A DNA stretch of 19,035 nt from Bacillota bacterium (GCA_016293805.1 JAEDDI010000034.1:1-19035), one strand, 5' to 3'. Shown: positions 7,055 through 15,871, numbered from the stretch's first letter. The notes: generated by a model from the sequence alone, not told the origin. Translations and numbers: made by a program.

Positions 7055-8140
7055 TTACTTACCTCCTTCTTCTGCTGATTTCTTATCTTTAATTCTTTTC
7101 TTAATCTTTGGAAGAACGAACTTCGCGCAGATTACGATGAATATTGTCGCTGTAACGATTTCTGTCATTGCCGATGGAACATCTGTTATACGTTCCATGT
7201 TGATACCTCCGTTCTTCAACGCTCCGAAGAATATTCCCGAGAAGAATACCCCTATCGGATTGTTGTTGGCAAGAAGTGATACAACGATGCCGTCAAACCC
7301 GAAATCCGGATTAAATCCCGGAAGAAGTCTGTGCTGCACGGCAGTAACTTCGATTGCTCCGATAATTCCACCGATTGCTCCACTGATTGCCATTACCTGA
7401 AGAACAGTCTTCTTAGGCTTCATTCCTGAATATCTTGCAAGAACAGGGTTTGACCCTACAATCTTGATTTCATGACCGAATGAAGTTCGGTAGAACATGA
7501 AAGTAAGCAAAATCATGATAATGATTGCCATAAAAATACCGATGTTTGCCGATGACGGCGAGAAAACAGCAAGTCTTGGCAGCCATGTGTTCTCACTAAT
7601 TATCGGGCTGGCATTCATGTTCATTGCCTCGTTCGGATCTCTCAATGGTCCTGTAACAAGATATTCAATATAAAGTGCTGCGACAAAGTTAAGCAACAGT
7701 GTTGATACAATTTCATCTGTGCCAAGATAAACCTTCATGAGCGCAGGAATCATTGCAAATGCAGCTCCTGCAAGCATCGCAGCTATAAATACTAAAGTGA
7801 CAGAAATGCCGTGATTCATTGTTGCAGGAAGCGCCATTGCTACTGCAGTGGCAGCAGCTGCCCCCATGTAAATCTGTCCGTCAACACCGAGATTGAATAC
7901 CTCTGCCTTATATGTTACGCAAATGGCAAGACCGGCTAATATCAGAGGGGTTGCCCAGCGAACTGTCCCTGCGATGTCGCTTGTAAGGCTTCGTCCTATA
8001 CCTCTGACAATAGCAAATGGATCGTAGCCTGATACAGCAAGAAGAATAGTAGCAAATAACAAAGCTATAAGGATTAATCCTATCTGCTTTAATACTATGC
8101 TCGCTGCAGCTAATATTTTACTGTTCTCATTAAGCTTCAT
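7055..8140 (-). CDS. nupP: Nucleoside ABC transporter permease (NupP/YufP-like)
   Basis: This is the second membrane subunit of the nucleoside importer, same permease family as its neighbour but longer (361 residues from the start chosen here). It has several transmembrane segments. The conserved segment ATPLILAGLAICVTYKAEVF is followed by NLGVDGQIYMGA, and the coupling-type stretch GHEIKIVGSNPVLARYSGMK is visible. The frame is open to a GTG at 8150-8152. That GTG falls inside the apparent ribosome site AAGGTGG, so the ATG at 8138-8140, eight bases downstream of that site, is the better start. This start overlaps the end of the ATPase gene by 11 bases, indicating coupled translation. Confidence 0.9.
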   Translation of the reverse strand: MKLNENSKILAAASIVLKQIGLILIALLFATILLAVSGYDPFAIVRGIGRSLTSDIAGTVRWATPLILAGLAICVTYKAEVFNLGVDGQIYMGAAAATAVAMALPATMNHGISVTLVFIAAMLAGAAFAMIPALMKVYLGTDEIVSTLLLNFVAALYIEYLVTGPLRDPNEAMNMNASPIISENTWLPRLAVFSPSSANIGIFMAIIIMILLTFMFYRTSFGHEIKIVGSNPVLARYSGMKPKKTVLQVMAISGAIGGIIGAIEVTAVQHRLLPGFNPDFGFDGIVVSLLANNNPIGVFFSGIFFGALKNGGINMERITDVPSAMTEIVTATIFIVICAKFVLPKIKKRIKDKKSAEEGGK

Positions 8141-9662
8141 GCGATTCACCACCTTGTCTCTTTGCCCCTGTCATATAGATTCCGATGGTTCTTTCATCGG
8201 CCTCGCCGCGTCTGAACTCTGCCACTATCTCTCCCTCATACATAACTAGAATTCTGTCTGCAAGAGTGAGAATTTCATCCAGTTCTGCGCTGACAAGCAG
8301 AATGCCTCTGCCGGAATCACGAACCTCAATTATCTTATGATAAATTGCTTCTATAGCCCCTATATCTACTCCTCGAGTTGGCTGTGCCGCAATAAGGAAT
8401 TCAGGGTCTGCCTCCATCTCTCGGGCAAATACAACCTTCTGCATATTTCCACCTGATAATGTGCCAAGCCTGTATGTTGAATCAGGAGTTTTTACTCCAA
8501 AATCAACGCACAGCTCTTCAGAGAGATTATGAAGTTTCCTGTTGTTGAGAATTCCCTTGCTGCAGTACGGTTTCTGGTAATATCTGTTCAGAATCAGGTT
8601 GTCACGTATAGAACAGTTTACTGCAGTTCCCATTCCGAGACGGTCTTCAGGAATATGAGACATTCCTTCTTCACGCCTTTGACGTACTGATTCCTTTGTA
8701 ACATCTTTTCCGCTAAGGAATACATGACCTCCTGTAGGATTAAGCATTCCTGAAACAGTTTCTATAAGCTCAGTCTGCCCATTACCTTCAACGCCGGCAA
8801 TTCCTACTATTTCACCTTTTGAAACACTGAAGCTAACTCCGTTGAGTGCAGGAAGCCCACGCTGATTGTTGGCATGAAGATCCTTTACTTCAAGAACTGT
8901 TTCACCCGGTGCATAATCAGCTCTTGGAATATCAAGGTTTACCTTTCTTCCGACCATAAGCCCTGAAAGTGTATCAGTATCTGCTTCACTTGTAGGTAAT
9001 GTGCCTGTAACGACGCCTTTTCTCATTACCACAATCTTATCTGTAATTGCCATTACCTCTCGTAATTTATGTGTAATGAAAATAATCGCACAACCCTGTT
9101 CTTTCAGTTTTCTTAATACTCCCAGAAGTTTATCTGTCTCCTGAGGAGTAAGAACTGCTGTAGGCTCATCCATGATAAGAATCTTCGCTTCACGGTATAA
9201 CGCCTTGATAATCTCCACTCTCTGTTTCTCTCCGACTGAAAGCTGATATATTTTCATATCAAGATCAACAGGAAGATTGTACGTTTCCATAATTTCCTCA
9301 ATTTGTGCTTTCGCCTTCCTGATATCAATAAGGCCTGATTTTGTTGGTGTTTTCCCCAGAATAATATTCTGAAGAACACTAAGATTCGGCATCAGCATAA
9401 AGTGCTGATGTACCATCCCGATACCATGCTTGATTGCTGTATCAGGGGACTGAATACGAACCTGATTTCCGAACAGACGGATCTCCCCCAAATCAGGTTC
9501 TGTCATCCCGTACAGCATATTCATCATCGTAGATTTTCCTGCGCCGTTTTCGCCGATGAGACCAAGGATTTCTCCTTCGTTCACACTTAGAGAAACATTG
9601 TCACTCGCAACAACGCCGGGATAGAATTTTGATATATTTAACATTTCGACTGCTACTGCCAT
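8130..9662 (-). CDS. nupO: Nucleoside ABC transporter ATPase with two nucleotide-binding domains (NupO/YufO-like)
   Basis: This cytoplasmic ATPase powers nucleoside import. It has 510 residues with two fused nucleotide-binding domains, the layout of ribose- and nucleoside-type importers such as RbsA, YufO and NupO. Domain 1 has Walker A GENGAGKST (37-45), signature LSVGEKQ (141-147) and Walker B ILIMDEP (161-167). Domain 2 has a degenerate P-loop, GVEGNGQTE (290-298), in which the Lys-Ser/Thr is replaced. Its signature is LSGGNMQK (402-409), and a Walker-B-like FLIAAQPTRGVD (422-433) has Gln where Glu is usual. This asymmetry is typical of the family and not a sign of damage. The gene starts 47 bases after the phosphorylase stop and overlaps the next permease. 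It belongs with the permeases and the lipoprotein at 10607-11677. Confidence 0.95.
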   Translation of the reverse strand: MAVAVEMLNISKFYPGVVASDNVSLSVNEGEILGLIGENGAGKSTMMNMLYGMTEPDLGEIRLFGNQVRIQSPDTAIKHGIGMVHQHFMLMPNLSVLQNIILGKTPTKSGLIDIRKAKAQIEEIMETYNLPVDLDMKIYQLSVGEKQRVEIIKALYREAKILIMDEPTAVLTPQETDKLLGVLRKLKEQGCAIIFITHKLREVMAITDKIVVMRKGVVTGTLPTSEADTDTLSGLMVGRKVNLDIPRADYAPGETVLEVKDLHANNQRGLPALNGVSFSVSKGEIVGIAGVEGNGQTELIETVSGMLNPTGGHVFLSGKDVTKESVRQRREEGMSHIPEDRLGMGTAVNCSIRDNLILNRYYQKPYCSKGILNNRKLHNLSEELCVDFGVKTPDSTYRLGTLSGGNMQKVVFAREMEADPEFLIAAQPTRGVDIGAIEAIYHKIIEVRDSGRGILLVSAELDEILTLADRILVMYEGEIVAEFRRGEADERTIGIYMTGAKRQGGESHEA

Positions 9663-9708
9663 TGTTTATCCATCCTCTTCTACTAATACAAAAATGCTGA
9701 TATAGTTT

Positions 9709-10536
9709 CTATTTTTTTAACTTGACTGTTATTTCTCCTGCTTCGTCCCATTCCTTCAGGATTTTCATCGCTTCAGCAGCTGCAAGACATGCTTTTTCTT
9801 CGCCTCCGTTGTCTCCCCAGCGGTCAAGTACACGATTTGAGATAACTGAAAGGATAGCTCCCATTCTCATTCCGTGAAGATAACCTACTACAAGCTGCCC
9901 TGATGTTTCCATTTCAATGTTTGTAACCTTTGCTGTCTGTAAATCCGGTACAATCTTTTCAGCAAATGAAGGCCAGTATCCGCTTCCGTCCTCGTTTAAC
10001 GGACGTCCCTGGCCAATGTAGAAGGACCCTACCGTGTAATCAAGACCAAGACCGTAACGGAAGCCAAGTCTTTCGCATGCTTCCATAAGAGCCATAACTA
10101 CATAAGTGTTTGCAAATGCAGGAAATTCAGGCTCAACGTATGTTGCGCTTGTTCCGTCTTTTCTCACACATGCAACAGGTATGATAAGGTCTCCAAGGTC
10201 AAAGTCGGGCTGAATGCATCCTGTAGTGCCGACTCTTATGCAAGTATGTACACCGATGGTGTTAAGTTCATGGATGCAGATTTCCGAGCTGGGTCCGCCT
10301 ATTCCTGTTGAAGTGCAGGCCATTTCCATTCCCTTGTACTTGCCTCTTACTGTTCTGTATTCTCTGTTGAATGCGATTTCTTCTGCATCCTCCCAGTTCT
10401 TCGCAATTTTTAAGCATCTTTCAGGAGCACCAGGTAAAATAACATAAGGTGGAATATCTCCCTCTCTTAACTGGAGATGATAAACTCCTTCGTTTGCAGC
10501 TTTTGGAGCTGACGCTTTATTAATCTTTTCTTCCAT
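9709..10536 (-). CDS. udp: Nucleoside phosphorylase, uridine phosphorylase-like
   Basis: This enzyme should cleave imported nucleosides with phosphate to a free base and (deoxy)ribose-1-phosphate. It belongs to the NP-I (PNP/UDP) fold family. Diagnostic stretches, numbered from the start used here, are STGIGGPS (76-83), RVGTTGCIQ (101-109, phosphate/ribose site) and NIEMETS (206-212), the Glu-Met-Glu ribose-binding motif. The product has 275 residues, slightly longer than typical Udp because of a short N-terminal extension. The frame is open further upstream to 10671, but that part would overlap the lipoprotein gene and reads through an intercistronic hairpin. The ATG at 10534-10536 has AGGAG at good spacing. 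Uridine/deoxyuridine is the best guess for substrate, and broader specificity is possible because no separate purine phosphorylase is present. Confidence 0.88.
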   Translation of the reverse strand: MEEKINKASAPKAANEGVYHLQLREGDIPPYVILPGAPERCLKIAKNWEDAEEIAFNREYRTVRGKYKGMEMACTSTGIGGPSSEICIHELNTIGVHTCIRVGTTGCIQPDFDLGDLIIPVACVRKDGTSATYVEPEFPAFANTYVVMALMEACERLGFRYGLGLDYTVGSFYIGQGRPLNEDGSGYWPSFAEKIVPDLQTAKVTNIEMETSGQLVVGYLHGMRMGAILSVISNRVLDRWGDNGGEEKACLAAAEAMKILKEWDEAGEITVKLKK

Positions 10537-10562
10537 GACAATTTCTCCTACGCTTTGATACA

Positions 10563-10584
10563 GGAGCTGCCATAAGGCAGCCCC
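10563..10584 (-). other. Intercistronic hairpin between the lipoprotein and phosphorylase genes
   Basis: GGGGCTGCC and GGCAGCTCC (minus strand) form a 9-bp stem with a TTAT loop. No T-run follows, so it is unlikely to stop transcription fully. Placed just after the binding-protein gene, it may stabilise that upstream mRNA segment and raise binding-protein level over the membrane parts, a known pattern in ABC import operons. Confidence 0.5.
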
Positions 10585-10606
10585 AGTGATATGTATATTA
10601 GTCAGA

Positions 10607-11677
10607 CTACTGTGCCTTGATTCTCTTCCAGCTTGGTACTTCTGTATCAAACGGTACTTCAAGTGAGCCATCTATAATCTGTGCTTCAAGCTCCTTAGCT
10701 TCTTCGATTGCAGCCTTCATAGTGTCTCCATATTCTGAATTGCCGTCAGCAAATCTTGTGAATGCATCCCAGTCCATGAAGTATCCGCCATTTGTAAGGT
10801 CACGAATTCCGTGTTCTCCGCCAGGGAATTCTCCGTTTATAATAGCTTCAATTGCCTTATAGCATGTATCTCCGAAACCGATTCCTTCAATACCGTAGAA
10901 TCCTTCATATGTATCGTAGTAGTCAGTAATCTCGCCTGCGCAAAGGATACCTGCATCCTTACAAGCTTCAACAACGCCTGCGTTTGATGCACCTGAGTCA
11001 GTCTGGATAATGTCGCATCCCTTTGAAATCATAGCGCTTGTAACTTCCTTAGCCTTAGCAGGGTCTTCGTAGCTTCCTACATATGAAAATTCAACTACAG
11101 CATCAGGGTTCGCAGCCTTAACTCCAAGCATGAAACCGTTACCTTCAGCGTTAGGAGTAGGTTCTTCTGCTCCTACGATCATACCGATATGGTTTGTCTT
11201 TGTAAGCTTACCAGCGATATATCCGCCAAGATAGAATGCAGCTTCACCGTGGAATTCAGTATCCCAGATGTTATCTACTGTTGTTTCACCGTCATTGACT
11301 GTCTGGAAAACAGCAGCAAACTTAGTGTCAGGATATTCAGCAGCGACAAGCTTAGTAGCATCTGTCATATAACCGAATGTAGTTACGATTAAATCATAGC
11401 CTTCTTCAGCCATTGCACGAATGTCTTCTTCGTACTTTGATGCTTCAGCTGATTCAAGTTTCTTGATTTCTACATCAAAATCTTCTGCAGCCTTGTCAGC
11501 GCCCTTAGCTAAATCGTCCATTGATGCCTTGTCACCAAACTTCTGGTTAACAACAAGAGCAACTTTGAGCTTTTCGTTTGAAGCTCCCTCATCTGATGAT
11601 TCGCTTCCGCAGCCTGTCATAAAGATGGCCATCATCATTGCTAATGCAAGGAATATTGCAAATACTCGTCTTTTCAT
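10607..11677 (-). CDS. BMP-family nucleoside-binding lipoprotein
   Basis: This is the extracellular substrate-binding protein of the nucleoside ABC importer, of the BMP/PnrA family. It has 356 residues. A basic start (MKRR), a hydrophobic stretch and the lipobox MTGC place the lipid-modified Cys at residue 23, followed by a Gly/Ser/Glu/Asp-rich linker. The mature part begins LKVALVVNQKFGDKASMDDL and contains the BMP-type segments YDLIVTTFGYMTDATK, KTNHIGMIVGAEEPTPN and GCDIIQTDSGASNAG, consistent with a two-lobed periplasmic-type fold. A GGAGG site lies eight bases before the ATG. It precedes udp and the ATPase and permeases by short gaps, completing the transporter. PnrA-like members bind purine and pyrimidine nucleosides; the exact ligand here is inferred. 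Confidence 0.94.
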   Translation of the reverse strand: MKRRVFAIFLALAMMMAIFMTGCGSESSDEGASNEKLKVALVVNQKFGDKASMDDLAKGADKAAEDFDVEIKKLESAEASKYEEDIRAMAEEGYDLIVTTFGYMTDATKLVAAEYPDTKFAAVFQTVNDGETTVDNIWDTEFHGEAAFYLGGYIAGKLTKTNHIGMIVGAEEPTPNAEGNGFMLGVKAANPDAVVEFSYVGSYEDPAKAKEVTSAMISKGCDIIQTDSGASNAGVVEACKDAGILCAGEITDYYDTYEGFYGIEGIGFGDTCYKAIEAIINGEFPGGEHGIRDLTNGGYFMDWDAFTRFADGNSEYGDTMKAAIEEAKELEAQIIDGSLEVPFDTEVPSWKRIKAQ

Positions 11678-11719
11678 TCTCTTACCTCCATTTCTTTCTT
11701 TGCGATATTATTGCTTTTT

Positions 11720-13045
11720 CTATGAAGAAAGTGCCCGGGCTATTTTTTCTGCCGCTTCCTGCACCCTATTCATAACTGAGTTAATATCGATTGTTAAAAG
11801 CTGTTTATCTTTAACAACCTGTCTGCCGCCTATAAATACATCGGTTACATCACTTCCTGTCGCATTGAAAACAATAGCTGATGTGACAGTCTCATTTTCA
11901 CCTAGTATCAGCGGACGCATATGAGGCACATTGGTCTGTATTAGGATGAAGTCTGCTTTTTTACCTACCTCAATTGTTCCATATTCTTTTTCAAGACCAA
12001 AACACTTTGCGCCGTTAATCGTCGCCATATTAAGAATATCTGTCTTCTTTAAGCTTCTTACTCCGCCGGTAAGGGAGTGCAAAAGTGCCATTCCCTTCAT
12101 TTCTCTGAAAATGTCATTGGAATTGTTCCACATCGCTCCGTCAGTACCCAGCGATACGTTTACGCCTGCCTTTACCATTTCAGGCACAGGGGCAACGCCG
12201 TCATTAATCTTCATTTCGCAAAGCGGAGTATTGACAACCTTAGTGCCTGTTTCAGCAAGCTGCTTTATCTCCTCGGATGATGCGTATACAACGTGCGATC
12301 CGATGACTTTTTCGCCCAGAAATCCGTTTCTGTAAAGATAATCGATTGCAGTTGTGCCGAATCTATTCTCGACTATATCCCTGCGCCAATCATTCTCGGC
12401 AAGATGGCATGTAACAGGGATTCCTTTATCTTCTGCAATCTTCTGTATTTTCGAAAGACGGGCAGCGTCGTAATCTTCTTCTGAGATGCTTCCGAGAACC
12501 GCCACTTTATCGCTCTCACTGCATCCCCTTATATATTCATCGAGAAACTCTTCTGATACAAACTCATCGGGCTTTGAAAAGTCTTTTCGGATATCTTCAG
12601 CAAGTGCCCCTCTGATTCCGGTTTCATTCATTGCCCTAACAGAATCTTCCCCAAGGCCCCAGTACATGTTTTCCATTATGAAGGTTGTTCCTGAAAGAAG
12701 AGCTTCACAATATGTCAGCTGCCTTGCATAGAATCTGTCTTCGTCTGTAATGTACTTATAGAACCAGTTACTGTCTGCGAATTTCTGATTCTGCTCAAGA
12801 AGAGTAAGGTCATCACCCAGGCCTCTTGCAAGTGTCATATCACCATGACAGTGTCCGTTAAAAAGACCGGGCATCAGTATCTTCCCTCTGCCGTCAATCC
12901 ATCCAAAGCATTCTTCTCTGTTAAGTCTTCCTTCTTTAACAAGAGCTATCTGGTCTCCTTTTATAGCAACAGATCCTGTGAATGGTTTGTATCCATTATG
13001 AGCAGATACAATTATCGCTTCTGAAATTCCAGTATCGTAAATCAT
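11720..13045 (-). CDS. Metal-dependent amidohydrolase, deaminase type (MtaD/SsnA/TrzN-like)
   Basis: This predicted cytoplasmic hydrolase of the amidohydrolase superfamily is probably a deaminase acting on a purine or pyrimidine base or nucleoside. It has 441 residues, normal for the ATZ/TRZ subgroup. The metal-site pattern is complete: H65-x-H67 in NGHCHGDMTLARGLGDD, H214 and the following E217 in CHLAE, H251 in GSHVVY, and D302 in LGTDGA. The N-terminal and C-terminal portions form the usual small beta-sandwich. Its ATG overlaps the stop of the alcohol dehydrogenase gene (ATGA). S-adenosylhomocysteine/methylthioadenosine deaminase is the nearest named relative in layout, but surrounding genes favour salvage of imported nucleosides. 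Substrate is not determined by the sequence, and no gene symbol is justified. Confidence 0.85.
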   Translation of the reverse strand: MIYDTGISEAIIVSAHNGYKPFTGSVAIKGDQIALVKEGRLNREECFGWIDGRGKILMPGLFNGHCHGDMTLARGLGDDLTLLEQNQKFADSNWFYKYITDEDRFYARQLTYCEALLSGTTFIMENMYWGLGEDSVRAMNETGIRGALAEDIRKDFSKPDEFVSEEFLDEYIRGCSESDKVAVLGSISEEDYDAARLSKIQKIAEDKGIPVTCHLAENDWRRDIVENRFGTTAIDYLYRNGFLGEKVIGSHVVYASSEEIKQLAETGTKVVNTPLCEMKINDGVAPVPEMVKAGVNVSLGTDGAMWNNSNDIFREMKGMALLHSLTGGVRSLKKTDILNMATINGAKCFGLEKEYGTIEVGKKADFILIQTNVPHMRPLILGENETVTSAIVFNATGSDVTDVFIGGRQVVKDKQLLTIDINSVMNRVQEAAEKIARALSS

Positions 13046-14223
13046 ATTTCGTCAGTTACCGCCATCCTGAAAATAGCTTCAACATCTTCAGGTGCAAGCA
13101 CCTTCAATCCTCCGATATTTCCAAATCTACATGCATCTTCTGCCATCTTTGCAAACTTTTCATCTGTGTCTATTCCTATTTCGGCAAGCGTTGAAGGAGC
13201 TCCCATTGATTTGAAGAATTCACGCATTCTTCTGATTCCTTCAAGTGCAGTTTTTTCCTGGTCATAGAAATCAACTTCTACACCGAATACTCTGTTTGCA
13301 AACTGTACAAATCTCGGAAGGTTATCTCTGTATACATATTTGGCCCAATTTGGGAATAATACTGAAAGAGTAGACCCGTGAACTGAATTGTACTGTGCAC
13401 TGAGCTGAGCGCCGATAGTATGAGTAGCCCAGTCCTGGTTTCTTCCTGTTGCGAGAAGTCCGTTGTGAGCAACTACAGAAGTCCACATGAATTCTGCACG
13501 TGCATTGTAGTCATTTAAGTCTTTCATAAGCGCTTTGGCATTTACGATGATAGACTTCATAACTCCTTCACACATATAGTCTGTAAGATTGACATCCACA
13601 GAACTTGAAAAGTATCGTTCCATAACATGTGCAAACATGTCTACTATACCGTATACTGTCTGCTTTTTAGGAATTGTAAGAGTTAAGTCCGGATTCATAA
13701 GTGTGAACGCAGGTCTCATAAAATCTGCCATTACATCCGCACTTTCACCTGTCTCTGCGTTTTTGACAACGCTTCCGTTGCTTCCTTCACTGCCGGTTGC
13801 AGGAAGTGTCATTACTGTTCCAACAGGAAGAGCTTTTTCCGGAACAGCCTTCTTTGAATAAAAGTCCCAGACATCTCCGTCATAGTAAACGCCGATAGCT
13901 ATACCCTTTGCTGTATCGATAACGCTTCCGCCACCAACTGCAAGGATGCATCCCACATTCTTCTCACGGCAGATTTCGATTCCCTTTCTTACAAGGCTAA
14001 CCTTCGGATTTGGTTCGACCCCGGGTAATTCATAATACTCAAGCCCTGCTGCTTCAAGGGATTCTGTAATTCTTGCATGAAGACCCGATTCATAAGTAAA
14101 CTTGTCTCCGTAATGTACGAATAAGCATACATCTGAGATCTTCTTTATCTCTTCTCCGCAGAGTTTGTCTGCATCTTTCTGAAGAATGAATTTCGTAGGT
14201 GATACAAATTCAAAACTGTCCAT
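13042..14223 (-). CDS. Iron-containing alcohol dehydrogenase (YqhD/BdhA-like)
   Basis: This NAD(P)H-dependent aldehyde/alcohol oxidoreductase of the iron-containing group III family has 393 residues. The nucleotide-binding GGGSVID is at 97-103. The four metal ligands align with those of YqhD: D195, H199, H268 and H282, seen in IVDMFAHVMERY, DWATHTIG and NSVHGS. The ribosome site GGAGGTG lies inside the last codons of deoB and the start is only three bases past its stop. In this operon the obvious substrate is acetaldehyde made by DeoC, which would be reduced to ethanol while regenerating oxidised cofactor. That is an inference from gene order, since the family accepts many short aldehydes. 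Confidence 0.9.
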   Translation of the reverse strand: MDSFEFVSPTKFILQKDADKLCGEEIKKISDVCLFVHYGDKFTYESGLHARITESLEAAGLEYYELPGVEPNPKVSLVRKGIEICREKNVGCILAVGGGSVIDTAKGIAIGVYYDGDVWDFYSKKAVPEKALPVGTVMTLPATGSEGSNGSVVKNAETGESADVMADFMRPAFTLMNPDLTLTIPKKQTVYGIVDMFAHVMERYFSSSVDVNLTDYMCEGVMKSIIVNAKALMKDLNDYNARAEFMWTSVVAHNGLLATGRNQDWATHTIGAQLSAQYNSVHGSTLSVLFPNWAKYVYRDNLPRFVQFANRVFGVEVDFYDQEKTALEGIRRMREFFKSMGAPSTLAEIGIDTDEKFAKMAEDACRFGNIGGLKVLAPEDVEAIFRMAVTDEI

Positions 14224-14226
14224 TTT

Positions 14227-15390
14227 CTACACCTCCATCTCTTTCAGGAAGGACGTTCCTGTAGGGAACTCATAACCGAAATACTCTGCTATTGTCGCTG
14301 CAATATCAGAAAACGTATCTCTTGTTCCAATGTTTACGCCCTTCTTTAAGTTCTTTCCATAAACTAAAACCGGAATATGCTCTCTTGTATGGTCTGTTCC
14401 CGGAGTTGTTGGGTCACAGCCGTGATCCGCAGTTATAAGAAGGATGTCATCATCATCCATAAGCTCAAGCATTCTCGGAAGATTTTTATCAAAATATTCA
14501 AGAGCCTGTGCATATCCTTCCGGGTCGTTCCTGTGACCGTAGAGCATATCAAAATCCACAAGATTAACAAACAGAAGTCCGTCAAAGCCCTCTTTCAGAT
14601 AGGAAACAGCTGCCTCGATTCCTTCCCTGTTATTCTTTGTATGATTTATCTCTGTAAGACCTCTTCGATTGAAAATATCTTCAATCTTGCCTACTCCGAT
14701 TACATCCCTGCCTTTTTCACAGAGCATATCAAGTACTGTATAGCCAGGCGGATCAATTGAAAAATCTTTTCGGTTTTCAGTCCTGTAGTAATTGCCGTTA
14801 TCATCGGTGAAAGGACGGCATATAATTCTGCTTACTGTATCATCCCCACTCATAAGTTCTCTTGCTATCTGACAGATTTCATACTGCCTTTCGAGAGGGA
14901 TAACGCTTTCGTGCATCGCAATCTGCATCAGACTGTCAGCAGAAAGATATACTATCGGATAGCCTGTCCTGACATGTTCATCACCAAGCACCTTTATTAT
15001 TTCCGTGCCTGAAGCAGGATAGTTTCCGATCACCTTCGTTCCGATTCTCTTCTCCAGGTCTTCGATGATTCTTGGAGGGAAAGAATCACCGAAAACTTTA
15101 AACGGAGTGTCTACAATCAATCCAGCTATTTCAAAATGACCATTAGTTGTGTCCTTGGCTTTTGCCTGTTCCACTGCTTTACCATAACAACCCTCGGGTT
15201 CGTCAACACCGGTAAGTCCTGTGCCATCAATATTGAAAAGCCCCAGAGACTTCATGTTTGGAATATTAAGCCCTCCACGGAATTCATCAACATGCCTTAG
15301 TGTATTTGTTCCCACATCTCCGAAATCCGCTGCGTCGGGCAGTTCCCCAACGCCTACACTGTCTAAAACGATGACTGTAAATTTACCCAT
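14227..15390 (-). CDS. deoB: Phosphopentomutase
   Basis: DeoB interconverts (deoxy)ribose-1-phosphate and (deoxy)ribose-5-phosphate, linking the phosphorylase to DeoC and the pentose phosphate pathway. It has 387 residues, normal for bacterial DeoB. As an alkaline-phosphatase-superfamily member it shows the N-terminal metal motif D10-S-V-G-V-G-E, the nucleophile segment KDTTNGHFE with T81 at the position of the phosphorylated Thr85 of the Bacillus cereus enzyme, the YLSADSLMQIAMHE stretch, and the C-terminal ITADHGCDPTTPGTDHTRE metal site. AAGGAG precedes the ATG by seven bases. It lies 37 bases after the VOC gene and its end carries the ribosome site of the alcohol dehydrogenase. Confidence 0.97.
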   Translation of the reverse strand: MGKFTVIVLDSVGVGELPDAADFGDVGTNTLRHVDEFRGGLNIPNMKSLGLFNIDGTGLTGVDEPEGCYGKAVEQAKAKDTTNGHFEIAGLIVDTPFKVFGDSFPPRIIEDLEKRIGTKVIGNYPASGTEIIKVLGDEHVRTGYPIVYLSADSLMQIAMHESVIPLERQYEICQIARELMSGDDTVSRIICRPFTDDNGNYYRTENRKDFSIDPPGYTVLDMLCEKGRDVIGVGKIEDIFNRRGLTEINHTKNNREGIEAAVSYLKEGFDGLLFVNLVDFDMLYGHRNDPEGYAQALEYFDKNLPRMLELMDDDDILLITADHGCDPTTPGTDHTREHIPVLVYGKNLKKGVNIGTRDTFSDIAATIAEYFGYEFPTGTSFLKEMEV

Positions 15391-15427
15391 CAGTTTTCTC
15401 CTTCATCCCAGGTGTTTCTTTAATATT

Positions 15428-15871
15428 TTATTCATTAAGGAGGCCGGGGCCGTTACCTTCTTCCCAGGCAAAAACTTCCCAGATGTTTTCGTCGTAATCG
15501 TGGAAATATGCTGCCCTTGAACCAAATACATATGTGGTAGGCTCCTTGATGCATTTAACACCATTGCCGATAAGCTCAGCAGCAATATCATCCACGTCCT
15601 GGAATGAAGGAACTTTTACTGCAATCATAAAATGATGTCCTTCCCCATCCAGGTAATTATGGTCCATAACTTCACATACTCCTTTTTTGTCCCAGAGAGT
15701 AACCGATGAACCATGAAATTCAAATTCTGCATAATTAGCATGTTCAGGATCGGGCTGAAGCCTTTTTACCCTGAATCCGAATTTCTCTGTATAAAACTTT
15801 AATGCCGCATTAAAATCTTTAACAAACAGACATATATCATTTACATGTGTCAGCATATCAAGCTTGCTCAT
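15428..15871 (-). CDS. VOC-superfamily (glyoxalase/bleomycin-resistance fold) protein
   Basis: This small soluble protein of 147 residues has the vicinal-oxygen-chelate fold made of two beta-alpha-beta-beta-beta modules. The first begins with LTHVNDICLFVKDFNAALKF; the second includes HHFMIAVKVPSFQDV and the typical end YFHDYDENIWEVF. Putative metal ligands are H9, H80 and E132 near the ends of the modules, so metal binding is plausible. AGGAGG is ten bases from the ATG. It sits between the transaldolase-like gene and deoB in the same transcript. Possible jobs are detoxifying methylglyoxal that arises from triose phosphates, or an isomerase/epimerase step in the pathway. Neither can be decided here. 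Confidence 0.85.
   Translation of the reverse strand: MSKLDMLTHVNDICLFVKDFNAALKFYTEKFGFRVKRLQPDPEHANYAEFEFHGSSVTLWDKKGVCEVMDHNYLDGEGHHFMIAVKVPSFQDVDDIAAELIGNGVKCIKEPTTYVFGSRAAYFHDYDENIWEVFAWEEGNGPGLLNE

Noticed and set aside
10537..10671. N-terminal 45-residue extension of the nucleoside phosphorylase
   Set aside because: It would overlap the lipoprotein gene and translate the intercistronic hairpin. The ATG at 10536 has a good ribosome site and matches the family's length.
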